DNA of 64,000 nt from Symbiodinium natans (lineage: Eukaryota; Sar; Dinophyceae; Suessiales; Symbiodiniaceae), in NCBI GenBank assembly GCA_905221605.1, contig CAJNDS010002178.1, positions 222,783-286,782 on the forward strand. The letters run 5' to 3'. Position numbers and translations under genes: made by a program. The notes below the pieces were generated by a model that had not been told where the DNA came from, did no database searches, and saw nothing but the letters and a program-made list of their open reading frames with translations. Of this stretch, positions 1 through 13,655 are shown piece by piece. The first letter of the stretch is position 1, and each line of letters begins with the position of its first letter.

Positions 1-582
1 AATTCGTGCTGGCGTGTCGGGGCGCCGCGTGTACAGCTCCCGCAGGACCTTCTTGTGCAAGCCCCGGAGGGTCTCGGTGTGTTCCAGGGTCACCTCCGCC
101 AGCGTCTCGCCGTCCATCCCCGAACATCGCGCCAGGATCGCCTCCTCCTCGCAAGAGAAGTCCACGTTGACGACTTTGCACTGATCAAACTCCACCTGCA
201 CTTGCAGAGGCGGGTAGCACTCGTCGCTGGCACGACACAGCTGGCGGTCGATCATGTAGACAGGATAGTCTCCCTGCATCCAATATGTCCAGGTGCCCTG
301 GCCTCCTGAACGCTCCATGTAATAGATTCCGTAGAAGGCATCCTCTCCCAAGAGCTCACCCCCCGGTCGAGGCCGGTGGGTGCCCGCCTCGAGGGGGAGG
401 AAGGCAAAGGCGGACCGCTCAGAGACGCCGCCGCTGACGAAGTACTCCGGCCCCGGCCCTTCGTCCACCTCGCGCAGCCACTGTTCTTGGGGGCCTTGGA
501 TCGCGAAGACGGGAACCTGGGCGTTCATGACCACACCGGGAGGCAGCGTCGAAGGGTTCAGCACCTCATTTCCGGCCGTCAT
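1..582 (-). CDS. Hypothetical protein, 3' part missing (runs off left edge)
   Basis: Read on the minus strand, a frame with no stop extends from position 909 down to the left edge. The stretch from the Met codon at 582-580 onward has convincing protein composition and GC-rich third positions: it begins MTAGNEVLNP, contains the aromatic stretch YGIYYMERSGGQGTWTYWMQ, and has a later segment with spaced Cys residues (RQLCRASDECYPP). No stop is reached, so the C-terminus lies outside the window. The true start is uncertain: the frame stays open upstream to 909 (another Met at 675-673), but that part is Arg/Gly/Pro-rich and less protein-like, and a different minus frame (579-980) looks better just upstream, so a splice site or frameshift near 582-600 is possible. 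I do not recognise the family. Plus-strand frames here are shadows. Confidence 0.6.
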   Translation of the reverse strand, partial: MTAGNEVLNPSTLPPGVVMNAQVPVFAIQGPQEQWLREVDEGPGPEYFVSGGVSERSAFAFLPLEAGTHRPRPGGELLGEDAFYGIYYMERSGGQGTWTYWMQGDYPVYMIDRQLCRASDECYPPLQVQVEFDQCKVVNVDFSCEEEAILARCSGMDGETLAEVTLEHTETLRGLHKKVLRELYTRRPDTPARI

Positions 583-989
583 GCCCACTTGAGGAAAGTG
601 AAGCGGACGGCCTCGGCCTGCCCGAAGCCCTCCATCATGGCATTCCGCTTCCGGTGATCGGGGTCTGGATGCCATCGGCTGCGCCGAAGGCCGAACCAGG
701 AGCTCTCCTCGGGTTCTGGGCGGTTGCGCTGCGCGCTGTGCAGGCGCAGCCTGAACCTCCGGCCGTCCCAGCTGCTGGGAGTCGTGCCGTCGGGCCTGGG
801 AGCCCCCTGCTCTCCGTGTTGATGATGGGACCCGACCCCTTTCCCACGGGCCAAGGTGGCACTGGATTCCTTCGGCGCCATGGCACACGGATCCCGAAAG
901 CCTGGGACCCTAAGGAGATTTAAATCGAACCCCATATTTCGGAATAAGGGGGATGTGCTGTTGAGGCTGGCAACATCCATGAGCTGGGG

Positions 990-2962
990 ACTTCGGCAAC
1001 AAGGGGAAAATATCAGGGTCTAAGGCTGAGGATTTCAGCACTTAGGGCTAAGGCTTACGGTCTCAGCACAGCAACGTGGGGCACTCAGATGAAATGATCA
1101 GCATGCTAGCAGTGTAGAGCTGGTGATGGCCATCGCATCAAAACTGACAACATGCTGGAACATTCTGTATCGAAGCAAGCAAAACAGCCCAGGCTGCAAG
1201 CACAAAACGAAAAAGCCACAGAAGCCAGCGGACGAGCATGCAATTCACTGTTTCAACCTCTCTTTGCTTGCAGATTTGACGGCTGAAGCGTCGTGTAGCA
1301 GCTCACTACTGCAGCTTGAGACTTCAAGAGGTAGGATCTACAGCATCGCTGGCATGCTCAGTTGCACTGGCTGCTGACAAGCACTCTTGCTAGTAAACGA
1401 ATCTATGAAGGTCACGTGATGTTCAGCGTCGTCATTTCGTCATGACTGAAATCCACCAGAACTGAAGAGTTCTCTCGGCATTTTCAGGTTCAGATAAGTA
1501 GGCAATCACTTGGCATCGCTAAGTCTAACTTTCCCTGAAGCCAAACAAGCTTATGGGATAACTGGACATTCCTGCTCAAAAGCAAGACTCCTGGGTTGGG
1601 CTGGATGCATCCGATCCAGGCTTGAAGAAAGGTGCTGTAGATGCAGGCAGAAGCTACGTATGACAGCACCCACGCCATGAACTTGTTGCAAGTTACACCT
1701 TGCATTCCTGTGCAACATGCTTTGGAGAAGACCCTAAAAGCTAAAGCCGAATCTATCCAAGAAGCCATCCTATCCCTAAGATCTTTCTAAACCCTTTCGA
1801 ATCTTGCAGATCAAGGTACCGCTGCTGTGACATTTTCTCTTGCCTCAGAGACAGTGAATGGTGAAGACGGGAAGGGGATGACCGTGACTGTCTCCGAACA
1901 TCCACGTTGCAAAGCATGGGCTGTTTGATGACCTTTTCGTCATTGTCATAGGGCAGAACTTGAAGCTTGGGGGAGCTTCTAGGTTGCAAGCGTTTTTTTA
2001 TGAAACAGCAGGCTCTGTATGTCACCATATGTATGGCCGAGTGGGGATTTCTGGCGTACCGAGAGAAGCAGAACGAGTTGCAGATCAGAATATGAGGCTT
2101 AGCGGGGATTCGTAAGTCTTATTTTCCAAACAAAAATGTTTCAAATGAAGAAACACACTTGACCTACAAGACTTCTATTTCAAGGCCCTGTCTGATCCCA
2201 CATGTCCCATGCACAGAACTACAGCTCACGATGCACAGACTGCACTGACATGCACCCTCACACTCTGCTACACTTGAAGAACACGCACCGATGTCTTTTC
2301 CCAGGAAGGGGATTTGCCAAGTCTGCTTCCATCTCAGATCTGTCCTTTGCAGGCATGTGAGAAACGAGATCTCCCCCCTGCCACGCTCACCGTTCCGCCT
2401 AGGTAAGCGTCCTATCAATCAGAAAGTTCAATACGGAAAACAGTGCCAGCACCGGCATGCAATGGCAGCTCGCTGAGGGCCATGCTATGTGGTGCGTGTC
2501 TGCCCTGCAGCTCCAATTAGAAGCTTGGGGTACACAAGTCATGACCAGTACGGTGCCACATATCAGCAGCAACCGTCAACTTGACGTCGTCGACTGTTCC
2601 TGTTGTTGCAAGTTGACAAAACACGACGTCTACAAGCGGGACCTTGGTGCCCACTACCACAAGCCATCGTACTTCAGTTTAACGGTTTACGCTTTCATCC
2701 AGGCCCGCCGTCTCATTGTCCCTTTTCATGTCTAGAATACAAACAAAGCTGGCGGTGCAGAGCACCCCAAATAGGTGTGGGCGGGTGGGAAGAGAGATTG
2801 AGAGACGAAAGGACATCTACTTTGAGAGCCAAACTGTACAAGCCAGCATGTGAAAAAGAAGTCGTGACTACAAAGAAGCAACCGCTAGCGCAGAGGCCCT
2901 TATTGCAAGACAACTTAACGCACGGCCAGCATGGTGAGACCAATGCAAACAAGAACCTACCT
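990..2962. other. No supported gene; non-repetitive non-coding stretch
   Basis: Short open frames occur on both strands (for example 1123-1377 plus, 1753-2028 minus, 2603-3049 plus), but none has a recognisable motif, consistent composition or splice-site support. No clear repeat is visible until the tandem units begin at 2963. It may be intron or intergenic sequence. Confidence 0.5.
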
Positions 2963-3649
2963 GCACCAATTACTCAGCAGCCCGTCACCCAAAGCAATGC
3001 TGCGCCACGTCTGGTACAGACATTAAGCGAAAGTATGGGTAGGCCGTAAGGCAAGGAACCTCCGTCACCTAAACTGCTCAACGCGTCCGTAGAGACAGTC
3101 CCCACACAAGCGCCAAGGCCGTAGCAATAGCACTCAGGACTCCATTGTAGGTTGGCAAGAAAATTGCAAGCACACTAAGCACAAAGCACACAGAGTGCCA
3201 GAAGAGGCGCCCCCTTCCCCCCCGACGAGCGGGGGCAGACAAGGGGCTGGTGTGGCTCCACTATGCTGCCGTCTGCACTGTGTGAGTCCGGGCGTCCTCA
3301 CGTAGCTAAGGCCATAGGGCAGGCCTGGAGCGCTGCTTGCAAGAGGCCATATTCTTACAGCCCCGCGCAGCGGCCGATTTTTGAGACGGCGCAAGAGCCC
3401 CAAAGGCTGCTGGCTGGCACTTGGGCAGTGTGCTTCCCAGGTACCGGGAGCCTATCGGCTTGGCGTGCTTAGCCTGGTGCAGTTTAAGGCCCACAAGGCT
3501 GCTTAACGGTCTGCAGCCAACCGCGCGTCAAGTGTGAGAGTCAAGGGGCCTTAGAACTCGGAGCCCCGCGCAGCGGCCGATTTTTTGAGAGCACTTCAAG
3601 CAGGTTCACCCCGTGACTACACCTGATGCGGGACCCACAGCAAAGTGCT

Positions 3650-4005
3650 AGGCCTAGTCACTTCTGGACCTGCTGGGACAGGTCGAAGCAGCAGTTCCTC
3701 ACATCCCTTCTGGGCCTTCTGGCGAAGGTTCCGGCAGCCGTTTGCAGGGCTTAATCACTTCTGGGCCTTCTGGAGAAGTTTTAGGCAGCAGTTTGAGAAG
3801 CCTACTCACTGCTGGGCCTTCCGGAGAAGTTTTAGGCAGCAGTTTGAGAGGCCTAATCACTCTGAGCCCTCCAGGGAAGGTTGAGGCAACAGTTTGAGAA
3901 ACCTAATCACTTCTGGGCCTTCAGGCAACTGTTGGGACAGCAGTTTGAGAGGCCTAATCATTTCTGGGCCTTCTGAAAATCTTGAGGCATCAGTTTGAGA
4001 GGTCT
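3650..4005. repeat. 51-bp tandem repeat array
   Basis: About seven imperfect copies of a 51-bp unit (core CACTTCTGGGCCTTCTGG ... GGCAGCAGTTTGAGAG). Because 51 = 3 x 17, frames on both strands stay open and give 17-residue peptide repeats (HFWAFWRSFRQQFERPN on plus, LKLLPKTSPEGPAV on minus). Related arrays lie near 4905-5235, 6515-6880 and 7590-7920. Confidence 0.85.
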
Positions 4006-4237
4006 ACCCACTGCTTCTGCTTGCCACAGCAGCGCAAGAGGGCGGGCGCCCTCCTGGCCGGGCAGTGAATCGCAGGCAAGGTGCCCAAGATGCCTGTCAA
4101 TAGATGCGGCGTCCATTGCTTGGCATCCAGAAACTTAAAGATACAGTGGTCCCTCAACTGCCCCGCGCAGCGGCCGATTTTTGCGACTGCAAACCTGTTA
4201 CAGAATGGGCAGTTTGCGCAAGACGATACACATCTCT

Positions 4238-4759
4238 GCTGCTCTCAGGTCCTGTGAGAGCCGATAGGCTCGTGATATATCTCCGCCTTGCTCTCAGGTC
4301 CCGCAGGTCAATAAGCTTCAGGCTCGAGATCTCTCTCCCTGCTGCTCCCGGGTCCGGAGAGTCCATAGGCTTCAGGTTTGCGATTTATCTGCATGCTGCT
4401 CGCACATCTCAGCTGCTCTCAGGTCCTGTGAGAGCCGATAGGCTCGTGATATCTCTCCGCCTTGCTCGCAGGTCCCGTAGGTCAATAAGCTTCAGGCTCG
4501 AGATCTCTCTCCCTGCTGCTCCCGGGTCCGGAGAGTCCATAGGCTTCAGGTTTGCGATTTATCTGCGTGCTGCTCACACATCTCAGCTGCTCTCAGGTCC
4601 TGTGAGAGCCGATAGGCTCGTGATATCTCTCCGCCTTGCTCGCAGGTCCCGTAGGTCAATAAGCTTCAGGCACGAGATCTCTCTCCCTGCTGCTCCCGGG
4701 TCCGGAGAGCCCATAGGCTTTAGGTTTGCGATTTACCTGCGTGCTGCTCCCAGGTCGCG
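4238..4759. repeat. 174-bp higher-order repeat, 3 copies
   Basis: Copies start with GCTGCTCTCAGGTCCTGTGA at 4238, 4412 and 4586, exactly 174 bp apart; the last is partial. Each is itself built from three related monomers of about 51-54 bp plus an 18-bp linker, so the short and long repeats probably share an origin. The second large unit has only two copies (7103, 7277). Confidence 0.85.
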
Positions 4760-5829
4760 TAGGCCCATAGGCTTCAGGTTCGCGCTTTTACTTCATGCCG
4801 GGTCCTGAAACCCGATAGGCTTCAGGTTCGCGATTTCCCTCCCTGCTGCTCCCAAGTCCCGAGGGACCACAAGCTTCGGGCGCACGACTTAACCTCCTCT
4901 TAACCTCCTCTGGGCCTTCTGGTAGGGCTGAAGCAGCAGATTCTGTCATCCCTTCTGGGCCTTCTGGCGAAGGTTCCTGCAACCGTTTGCGAGTCCTAAT
5001 CACATCTGGGCCTTCTGAAGAAGTTTTAGGCAGCAGTTTGAGAGGCCTACTCACTGCTGGGCCTTCCGGAGAAGTTTTAGGCAGCCTAATCACTCTGAGC
5101 CCTCCAGGGAAGGTTGAGGCAACAGTTTGAGAAACCTAATCACTTCTGGGCCTTCAGGCAACTGTTGGGACAGCAGTTTGAGAGCCTAATCATTTCTGGG
5201 CCTTCTGAAAAGCTTGAGGCATCAGTTTGAGAGGTCTACCCACTGCTTCTGCTTGCCACAGCGCAGGAGGGCGGGCGCCCTCCTGGCCGGGCAGTGAATC
5301 GCAGGCAAGGTACCCAAGATGCCTGTCAATAGATGCGGCGTCCATTGCTTGGCATCCAGAAACTTAAAGATACTGTGGTCCCTCAACTGCCCCGCGCAGG
5401 GAGGGAAATGGCACCTCGAACCTGTGCATGTGCGGGCACCTGGTGACGAGGCTCGTACTAGCTAGGGGGCGCGGCAATTGCGCACTCCACTGTTGCAAAG
5501 AGTTGATACGCTGCACGGGCGGGAGAGGCAGGCTTACTGCAGGGTGTAGGGCAGTTATTCGCATCAACAGGCAAAGGGCTGGTGTAAGCCGCACAGTGAG
5601 CAGCACATCCCTCACGCATGCAGGCTGGTATAGCCACACAGCAAGCAGCACAGCAACCGCACGCGAACTGGATGCATCGAAAGCACAAACCTTTGCTGCG
5701 TTCTCGCTCTTACTAGCAGACAAAGGCCCGCGCAATGCGCAAAGCACTTCCTTGGCGTTCTCGCTCTTACTAACCAAGGGAAGCGCACAAACAAACAAAC
5801 ACCCACCTTCCCCGTCCACAACGGCAAAA

Positions 5830-8506
5830 GCACCAATTACTCAGCAGCCCGTCACCCAAAGCAATGCTGCGCCACGTCTGGTACAGACATTAAGCGAAAG
5901 TATGGGTAGGCCGTAAGGCAAGGAACCTCCGTCACCTAAACTGCTCAACGCGTCCGTAGAGACAGTCCCCACACAAGCGCCAGGGCCGTAGCAATAGCAC
6001 TCAGGACTCCATTGTAGGTTGGCAAGAAAGTTGCAAGCACACTAAGCACAATGCACACAGAGTGCCAGAAGAGGCGCCCCCTTCCCCCCCGACGAGCGGG
6101 GGCAGACAAGGGGCTGGTGTGGCTCCACTATGCTGCCGTCTGCGCTGTGTGAGTCCGGGCGTCCTCACGTAGCTAAGGCCATAGGGCAGGCCTGGAGCGC
6201 TGCTTGCAAGAGGCCATATTCTTACAGCCCCGCGCAGCGGCCGATTTTTGAGACGGCGCAAGAGCCCCAAAGGCTGCTGGCTGGCACTTGGGCAGTGTGC
6301 TTCCCAGGTACCGGGAGCCTATCGGCTTGGCGTGCTTAGCCTGGTGCAGTTTAAGACCCACAAGGCTGCTTAACGGTCTGCAGCCAACCGCGCGTCAAGT
6401 GTGAGAGTCAAGGGGCCTTAGAACTCGGAGCCCCGCGCAGCGGCCGATTTTTTTGAGAGCACTTCAAGCAGGTTCACCCCGTGACTACACCTGATGCGGG
6501 ACCCACAGCAAAGTGCTAGGCCTAGTCACTACTGGACCTGCTGGGATAGGTCGAAGCAGCAGTTCCTCACATCCCTTCTGGGCCTTCTGGCGAAGGTTCC
6601 GGCAGCCGTTTGCAGGGCTTAATCACTTCTGGGCCTTCTGGAGAAGTTTTAGGCAACAGTTTGAGAGGCCTACTCACTGCTGGGCCTTCCGGAGAAGTTT
6701 TAGGAAGCAGTTTGAGAGGCCTAATCACTTTGAGCCCTCCAGGGAAGGTTGAGGCAACAGCTTGAGAAACCTAATCACTTCTGGGCCTTCAGGCAACTGT
6801 TGGGACAGCAGTTTGAGAGGCCTAATCATTTCTGGGCCTTCTGAAAATCTTGAGGCATCAGTTTGAGAGGTCTACCCACTGCTTCTGCTTGCCACAGCGC
6901 AGGAGGGCGGGCGCCCTCCTGGCCGGGCAGTGAATCGCAGGCAAGGTGCCCAAGATGCCTGTCAATAGATGCGGCGTCCATTGCTTGGCATCCAGAAACT
7001 TAAAGATACAGTGGTCCCTCAACTGCCCCGCGCAGCGGCCGATTTTTGCGACTGCAAACCTGTTACAGAATGGGCAGTTTGCGCAAGACGATACACATCT
7101 CTGCTGCTCTCAGGTCCTGTGAGAGCCGATAGGCTCGTGATATCTCTCCGCCTTGCTCTCAGGTCCCGCAGGTCAAAAAGCTTCAGGCTCGAGATCTCTC
7201 TCCCTGCTGCTCCCGGGTCCGGAGAGTCCATAGGCTTCAGGTTTGCGATTTATCTGCATGCTGCTCGCACATCTCAGCTGCTCTCAGGTCCTGTGAGAGC
7301 CGATAGGCTCGCGATATCTCTCCGCCTTGCTCGCAGGTCCCGTAGGTCAATAAGCTTCAGGCACGAGATCTCTCTCCCTGCTGCTCCCGGGTCCGGAGAG
7401 CCCATAGGCTTTAGGTTTGCGATTTACCTGCGTGCTGCTCCCAGGTCGCGTAGGCCCATAGGCTTCAGGTTCGCGCTTTTACTTCATGCCGGGTCCTGAA
7501 ACCCGATAGGCTTCAGGTTCGCGATTTCCCTCCCTGCTGCTCCCAAGTCCCGAGGGACCACAAGCTTCCGGCGCACGACGTAACCTCCTCTTAACCTCCT
7601 CTGGGCCTTCTGGTAGGGCTGAAGCAGCAGATTCTGTCATCCCTTCTGGGCCTTCTGGCGAAGGTTCCTGCAACCGTTTGCGAGTCCTAATCACATCTGT
7701 GAAGAAGTTTTAGGCAGCAGTTTGAGACGCCTACTCACTGCTGGGCCTTCCGGAGAAGTTTTAGGCAGCAGTTTGAGAGACTTTGAGCCCTCCAGGGAAG
7801 GTTGAGGCAACAGTTTGAGAAACCTAATCACTTCTGGGCCTTCAGGCAACAGTTGGGACAGCAGTTTGAGAGGCCTAATCATTTCTGGGCCTTCTGCAAA
7901 TCTTGAGGCATCAGTTTGAGAGGTCTACCCACTGCTTCTGCTAGGAGGGCGGGCGCCCTCCTGGCCGTGCAGTGAATCGCAGGCAAGGTGCCCAAGATGC
8001 CTGTCAATAGATGCGGTGTCCATTGCTTGGCATCCAGAAACTTAAAGATACTGTGGTCCCTCAACTGCCCCGCGCAGGGAGGGAAATGGCACCTCGAACC
8101 TGTGCATGTGCGGGCACCTGATGACGAGGCTCGTACTAGCTAGAGGGCGTGGCAATTGCGCACTCCACTGTTGCAAAGAGTTGATACGCTGCACGGGCGG
8201 GAGAGGCAGGCTAACTGCAGGGTGTAGGGCAGTTATTCGCATCAACAGGCAAAGGGCTGGTGTAAGCCACACAGTGAGCAGCACAGCCCTCACGCATGCA
8301 GGCTGGTATAGCCACACAGCAAGCAGCACAGCAACCGCACGCGAACTGGATGCCTCAAAAGCACAAATCTTTGCTGCGTTCTCGCTCTTACGAGCAGACA
8401 AAGGCCCGCGCAATGCACAAGGCACTTCCTTGGCGTTCTCGCTCTTACTAACCAAGGGAAGCGCACAAACAAACAAACACCCACCTTCCCGTCCACAACG
8501 GCAAAA
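5830..8506. repeat. Large tandem repeat, unit 2 (about 2.68 kb)
   Basis: This is the second copy of the preceding unit. It is shorter mainly because the internal 174-bp repeat has two copies (starting 7103 and 7277) rather than three, plus small losses in the second 51-bp array (7590-7920). Similarity ends near 8506, just after the words that close unit 1. The shared word CCCCGCGCAGCGGCCGATTT is at 6228, 6431 and 7026. High identity implies a recent duplication or ongoing homogenisation. Confidence 0.9.
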
Positions 8507-10117
8507 CCAACACAAGCAACATGTAGCGCCCTCAGCCGGGTGGGCCTGACGAGTGCGTTTGGGCCAGTCGAGAATGATGCAAAAACATGCTCCTATCTTC
8601 ACATGCACCGCAAAGTTGAAAGGTTTGGTAAAAGCGAATTCGCACTTGCGACTTGCGACATAGTGCAAATACCTGACGCCGAAGCTATCCGTACTGCACA
8701 GACGCGCAAGAAACACAAACAACTATGTGCTTGCGGAAGCGGGCGTTCCCAATTAAACGGCGAACAAAGAGAAAGAGAACGGCGTTCTCAATCTTGAAAA
8801 GAAGATTGTTTCGGAGTGACAGGACATCTGAGGGCTCAGTTGACGTCACTTTGGAAGGTTGGGAGCGGGCACCTTGGCAGACGCGGTTTTGAGCCAAAGG
8901 GACTTGCGTTAAGAGCTGATACCTTCGGCAGCGGAGGCCTTCTACGGCCACTTTGGACGGTAAGAAGGCCAGTGGGAACAGCGGATGCAAGACCAGCCCA
9001 GATCACCCCATGGTGGTCAGCCAGTGAGTTTCCAGAGGGAAACCTGCGAGTGCAACAGCGACCGATTCAGAGGAGAGAGCTACCAGACAGCAGTCAAACC
9101 CTTACGTCGGCCCGCAGCACTGCCATGGACCCTCCCAATCAGGGTGTTGCGGACGAGACCGTGTAGAGGCCGTTTCGGCACGCTTACCTGATTTTTTTGG
9201 CTTTTATGTAACTTTATTAACAGCAACAAACAGACTCAACTCCTCCTACACTGGGAATTGTTCGGCTTTGTTCTAAGTTCTTGCATGCTCATTCTTAAGG
9301 GCTGGCAATCGAAAAGGGGTAAGAAAAGTGCGAAGAGTTTATTTTGTAAGCAGGTCAAGGGCGGGCAAGCCAAAGAAAGCTTACAACTATGTACGGCTCC
9401 AACTTGGTTAGATTAGAACTAGCAGCAGCCAGGCAGTGGCGAGCATGGGTTAGTTATAATTTGTGCACGTTAAAACAGGAGGCAAAGACCTTGTGGAGCT
9501 TGCTGTGTGTCCGCTTTGTGCTCAACGGATCCACTTAGAGTTTACCGCTGAGCCACGATTTCGTCTGCAGTCGCATTATTCGCGTTCCGGCAAGGAAGGA
9601 ACACCTACAAGCCTTCTTTTGACGGCACATGATGTGTTCCTGGGTTGGACGCTATTATGCGTTTGCTTGGGAATGCTGCTGGTAGCGTGGCAAGCGCATA
9701 CAGATTAGCCACAAAGAAGGCCGCATGTTTTTTGCTCCGATAATTTGGTTGGAATTCTTCCGCCGGCTGCTTGATCCCCAATCACGACATCAAGCGCGGT
9801 CGAATGTGAGAATGGTGTTGGAGCTACGTGTGCCCAGTTGCTGTGTTTCATCTCTGAGTAGAACTTTTTGATAAGACAAGTGTGGAAGCCAAGTCAATTC
9901 TGGTGTAAGACTGCCCTTGGACAGACAGATGGCCACGTATTGGCGCCTAGCTTGACGGCAGTGGGGTGTGAGTGCACGTTTGACGGTCTGCTTTGGAGTG
10001 CTGCTTTGAACTCAACTTCTGCTTCGAATGCCATGGCTAAGAACTGGAAGTTAAGCATGTACAAGGCGCTCAAAGTGGCACGGAAAGCCACATGTCTGCA
10101 CAAGTTTCATCGTCACC
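8507..10117. other. No supported gene; contains one arm of a dispersed inverted repeat
   Basis: No convincing gene. A coding-like run near 8880-8960 ends at a possible donor (GGACGGTAAGA at about 8955), but nothing joins to it. The stretch 8985-9110 is similar in inverted orientation to 10285-10530 (see the separate entry). The rest (9190-10117) shows short unrelated frames only. Confidence 0.45.
8985..9110 (+). repeat. Dispersed repeat, left inverted arm
   Basis: Contains CCATGGTGGTCAGCCAGTG and CTACCAGACAGCAGTCAAAC. Both words recur in reverse complement at 10285-10530, in the order expected for an inverted repeat, with a further partial copy of the first word at about 10553. Confidence 0.6.
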
Positions 10118-10172
10118 TCTCTCTCTCTCTCTCTAACCTTCGTCACTGTCCATCTCTCTCTCTCTCTCTCTT
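10118..10172 (+). repeat. TC dinucleotide microsatellite (interrupted)
   Basis: Two runs of (TC)n, CTCTCTCTCTCTCTCT, separated by about 27 bases. Confidence 0.9.
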
Positions 10173-10284
10173 TCTTTTAATTTCATGATTTCTTGACAAG
10201 CTTGGAAACGTTCCGGCAATTGGACCGAGCCACAAGCGGTTGTGCACGTAATCCACTGAAGTATAGAGTTTTCTTTGCTGCAGG

Positions 10285-10570
10285 CTAGAGTGAGGGTTTG
10301 ACTGCTGTCTGGTAGTCTTTCCTCTCGGAATACTGCTCGCAGGCTTCTTCCTGGGAAGCTTGGAGGGCCCTGCTGACTGCGGCCCCAGTTTCTACTTGCG
10401 TGGTCAGACTGGACACAGTTGTGCGCCTAGGTGTTGGAAACTTTGGCCGGGCTTCAATAATAGAACCGCAAGTTGTGTCGGCTCGGAGCTGCACTGGCTG
10501 ACCACCATGGGGGGCCCTGGGCTGGCTTGCGTTGTTCTTGCTCACAAGTCCCCACTGGCTGACCACCGTG
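10285..10570 (-). repeat. Dispersed repeat, right inverted arm
   Basis: Reverse-complement match to 8985-9110 (GTTTGACTGCTGTCTGGTAG; CACTGGCTGACCACCATGG). The second word occurs again at about 10553 (CTGACCACCGTGGGG), so the family is present three times within 1.6 kb. Confidence 0.6.
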
Positions 10571-10892
10571 GGGCGCGTTGGCCTTTGCCTCTCCTCTGGG
10601 AAAGTTGGCCAATTTGTACCTTCCCTTTTCGCTACTGTGTGCCTGGTACATGACGGTCGGTAACTCTGCTGTCCTTCTTCGATTTACAGCTTTCCGTGCT
10701 GACCTTTGTTGCACCAGTGGCTTCATGATTTTGATGATCTGGCAAACCCTCGCATTTTGCGACCCTCCCGCAGGCTCTTGCACTGCTCGATTACACCTGG
10801 ATTTCTGCGACGACCTCGAGTACTGAGCGCGGGGGACACATAGACGTTTGGCGCTTTGGTTCTGGCGGTTGTGTGGTTGTGGTTTGTGGTGG

Positions 10893-12797
<1,905 letters not shown>

Positions 12798-12894
12798 CGG
12801 GCGTGACCTCGGGTGGTAACCTTCTCTAGGGAATAGGGTTTCTTTGGCGTCAGCCCTATTCCCTGAAAGGTTACCACCCGAGAGGTCACACCCG
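12798..12894. repeat. Long near-perfect hairpin (fold-back)
   Basis: The left arm (12798-12839, GTGACCTCGGGTGGTAACCT then GGGAATAGGG) pairs with the right arm (12854-12894, CCCTATTCCC then AGGTTACCACCCGAGAGGTC). About 38 base pairs form, with a two-base bulge and one small internal mismatch, around a 14-base loop. It could be a fold-back or MITE-like element or a structured RNA; no coding function is visible. Confidence 0.85.
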
Positions 12895-12896
12895 GC

Positions 12897-13110
12897 TTTT
12901 GTTTTTGTTTCTTGTGTTCCTGAAAATCAGAGAATCACCCAAATTCCACCATCCTTACGTTTCTTGTTTTTGTTTCTTGTGTTGATTATTCGAAAAGTAA
13001 AGAATAAGTAGAGAAGTGGAGATTAATCCAAATGCCACCCCCCTCGCTTGCAGCTTTTGTTTCTTGTGTTCAAACAGAGAAGTACGAGAATGGAGATTCG
13101 TCTGTAGTAG
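12897..13110 (+). repeat. Degenerate tandem repeat of about 60-90 bp, three copies
   Basis: Three copies begin with GTTTTTGTTTCTTGTGTT-like words near 12900, 12966 and 13052, each followed by a similar GAGAATCACCCAAATTCCACC-like or AGTGGAGATT-like tail. It lies directly after the hairpin. Confidence 0.55.
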
Positions 13111-13562
13111 CAACTATCATAATCTGGTGTGATATTGTGTACCAGCTGATGCTCTGCAGCATTTCTTGTGAGTGGCGTCACAATCCCAACCCGGACGTTG
13201 GAGGTTCAAATTTTCCTATTTTTGCCTAGTTCTGTAGCCCTCTTCCTTGTGCAAGCCCCTCTCGTGCTTGTGAGCTCAAGATGCGGTGGAGGCGCGGGTC
13301 GGCGGAGGTTTCGCCCATGATGTCGTACTTCCAATTCAGCTTCCATGGAAGCATGCTGTGTTGGGGCCTGGTTGTGGCTGCAGGTCGTTGTATCGGAAAT
13401 CAGACTTTTGTGGTTGTTACTGTTAGCGAGTAACAGCCCGACTGCAACGCTATATTCATTCCTGAGCTTGTTCTTTTCGTTATGCAGTCAACCCTTGTGG
13501 CCGTGTGGTTCAAGCTTCATGGTTCTGAGCTGGCCACTGTAGTGTACTAGATCCGCCTAGTC

Positions 13563-13655
13563 ATGCTGCAACTGGTGTGTGCGCTTTTGCCCCTACTCGC
13601 TGCTGGCGCTGGAGGCGACTGGCTCTGGACGGTGCAGCGAGGAGGCTCCAGAGCA
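13563..13655 (+). CDS. SBBP-like beta-propeller protein, exon 1 (signal peptide)
   Basis: ATG at 13563 opens a frame reading MLQLVCALLPLLAAGAGG, a textbook secretory signal peptide, directly followed by DWLWTVQRGGSR, the closing half of the repeat encoded by all downstream exons. The frame runs to a stop at 13683 if not spliced. The end of homology with the other copies is at TCCAGA, followed by GCAATC, so a GC-type donor (allowed in dinoflagellates) is the likely exon end. The product is probably a secreted or surface protein. No promoter or spliced-leader acceptor was identified upstream. Confidence 0.7.

Larger units (their letters stand above)
2963..5829. repeat. Large tandem repeat, unit 1 (2867 bp)
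   Basis: The sequence starting GCACCAATTACTCAGCAG at 2963 recurs at 5830 and the two stretches stay collinear and nearly identical, giving a period of 2867 bp. The unit contains smaller repeats: a 51-bp repeat array near 3650-4005 and again near 4905-5235, a 174-bp repeat in three copies starting 4238, 4412 and 4586, and a recurring word CCCCGCGCAGCGGCCGATTT at 3361, 3564 and 4161. Open frames inside it (up to 234 aa) exist because 51 and 174 are multiples of three; I do not regard them as genes. Confidence 0.9.

Noticed and set aside
3361-3382. CCCCGCGCAGCGGCCGATTT as a possible spliced-leader-related or regulatory word
   Set aside because: It recurs only as part of the large tandem units and does not match the leader sequence.
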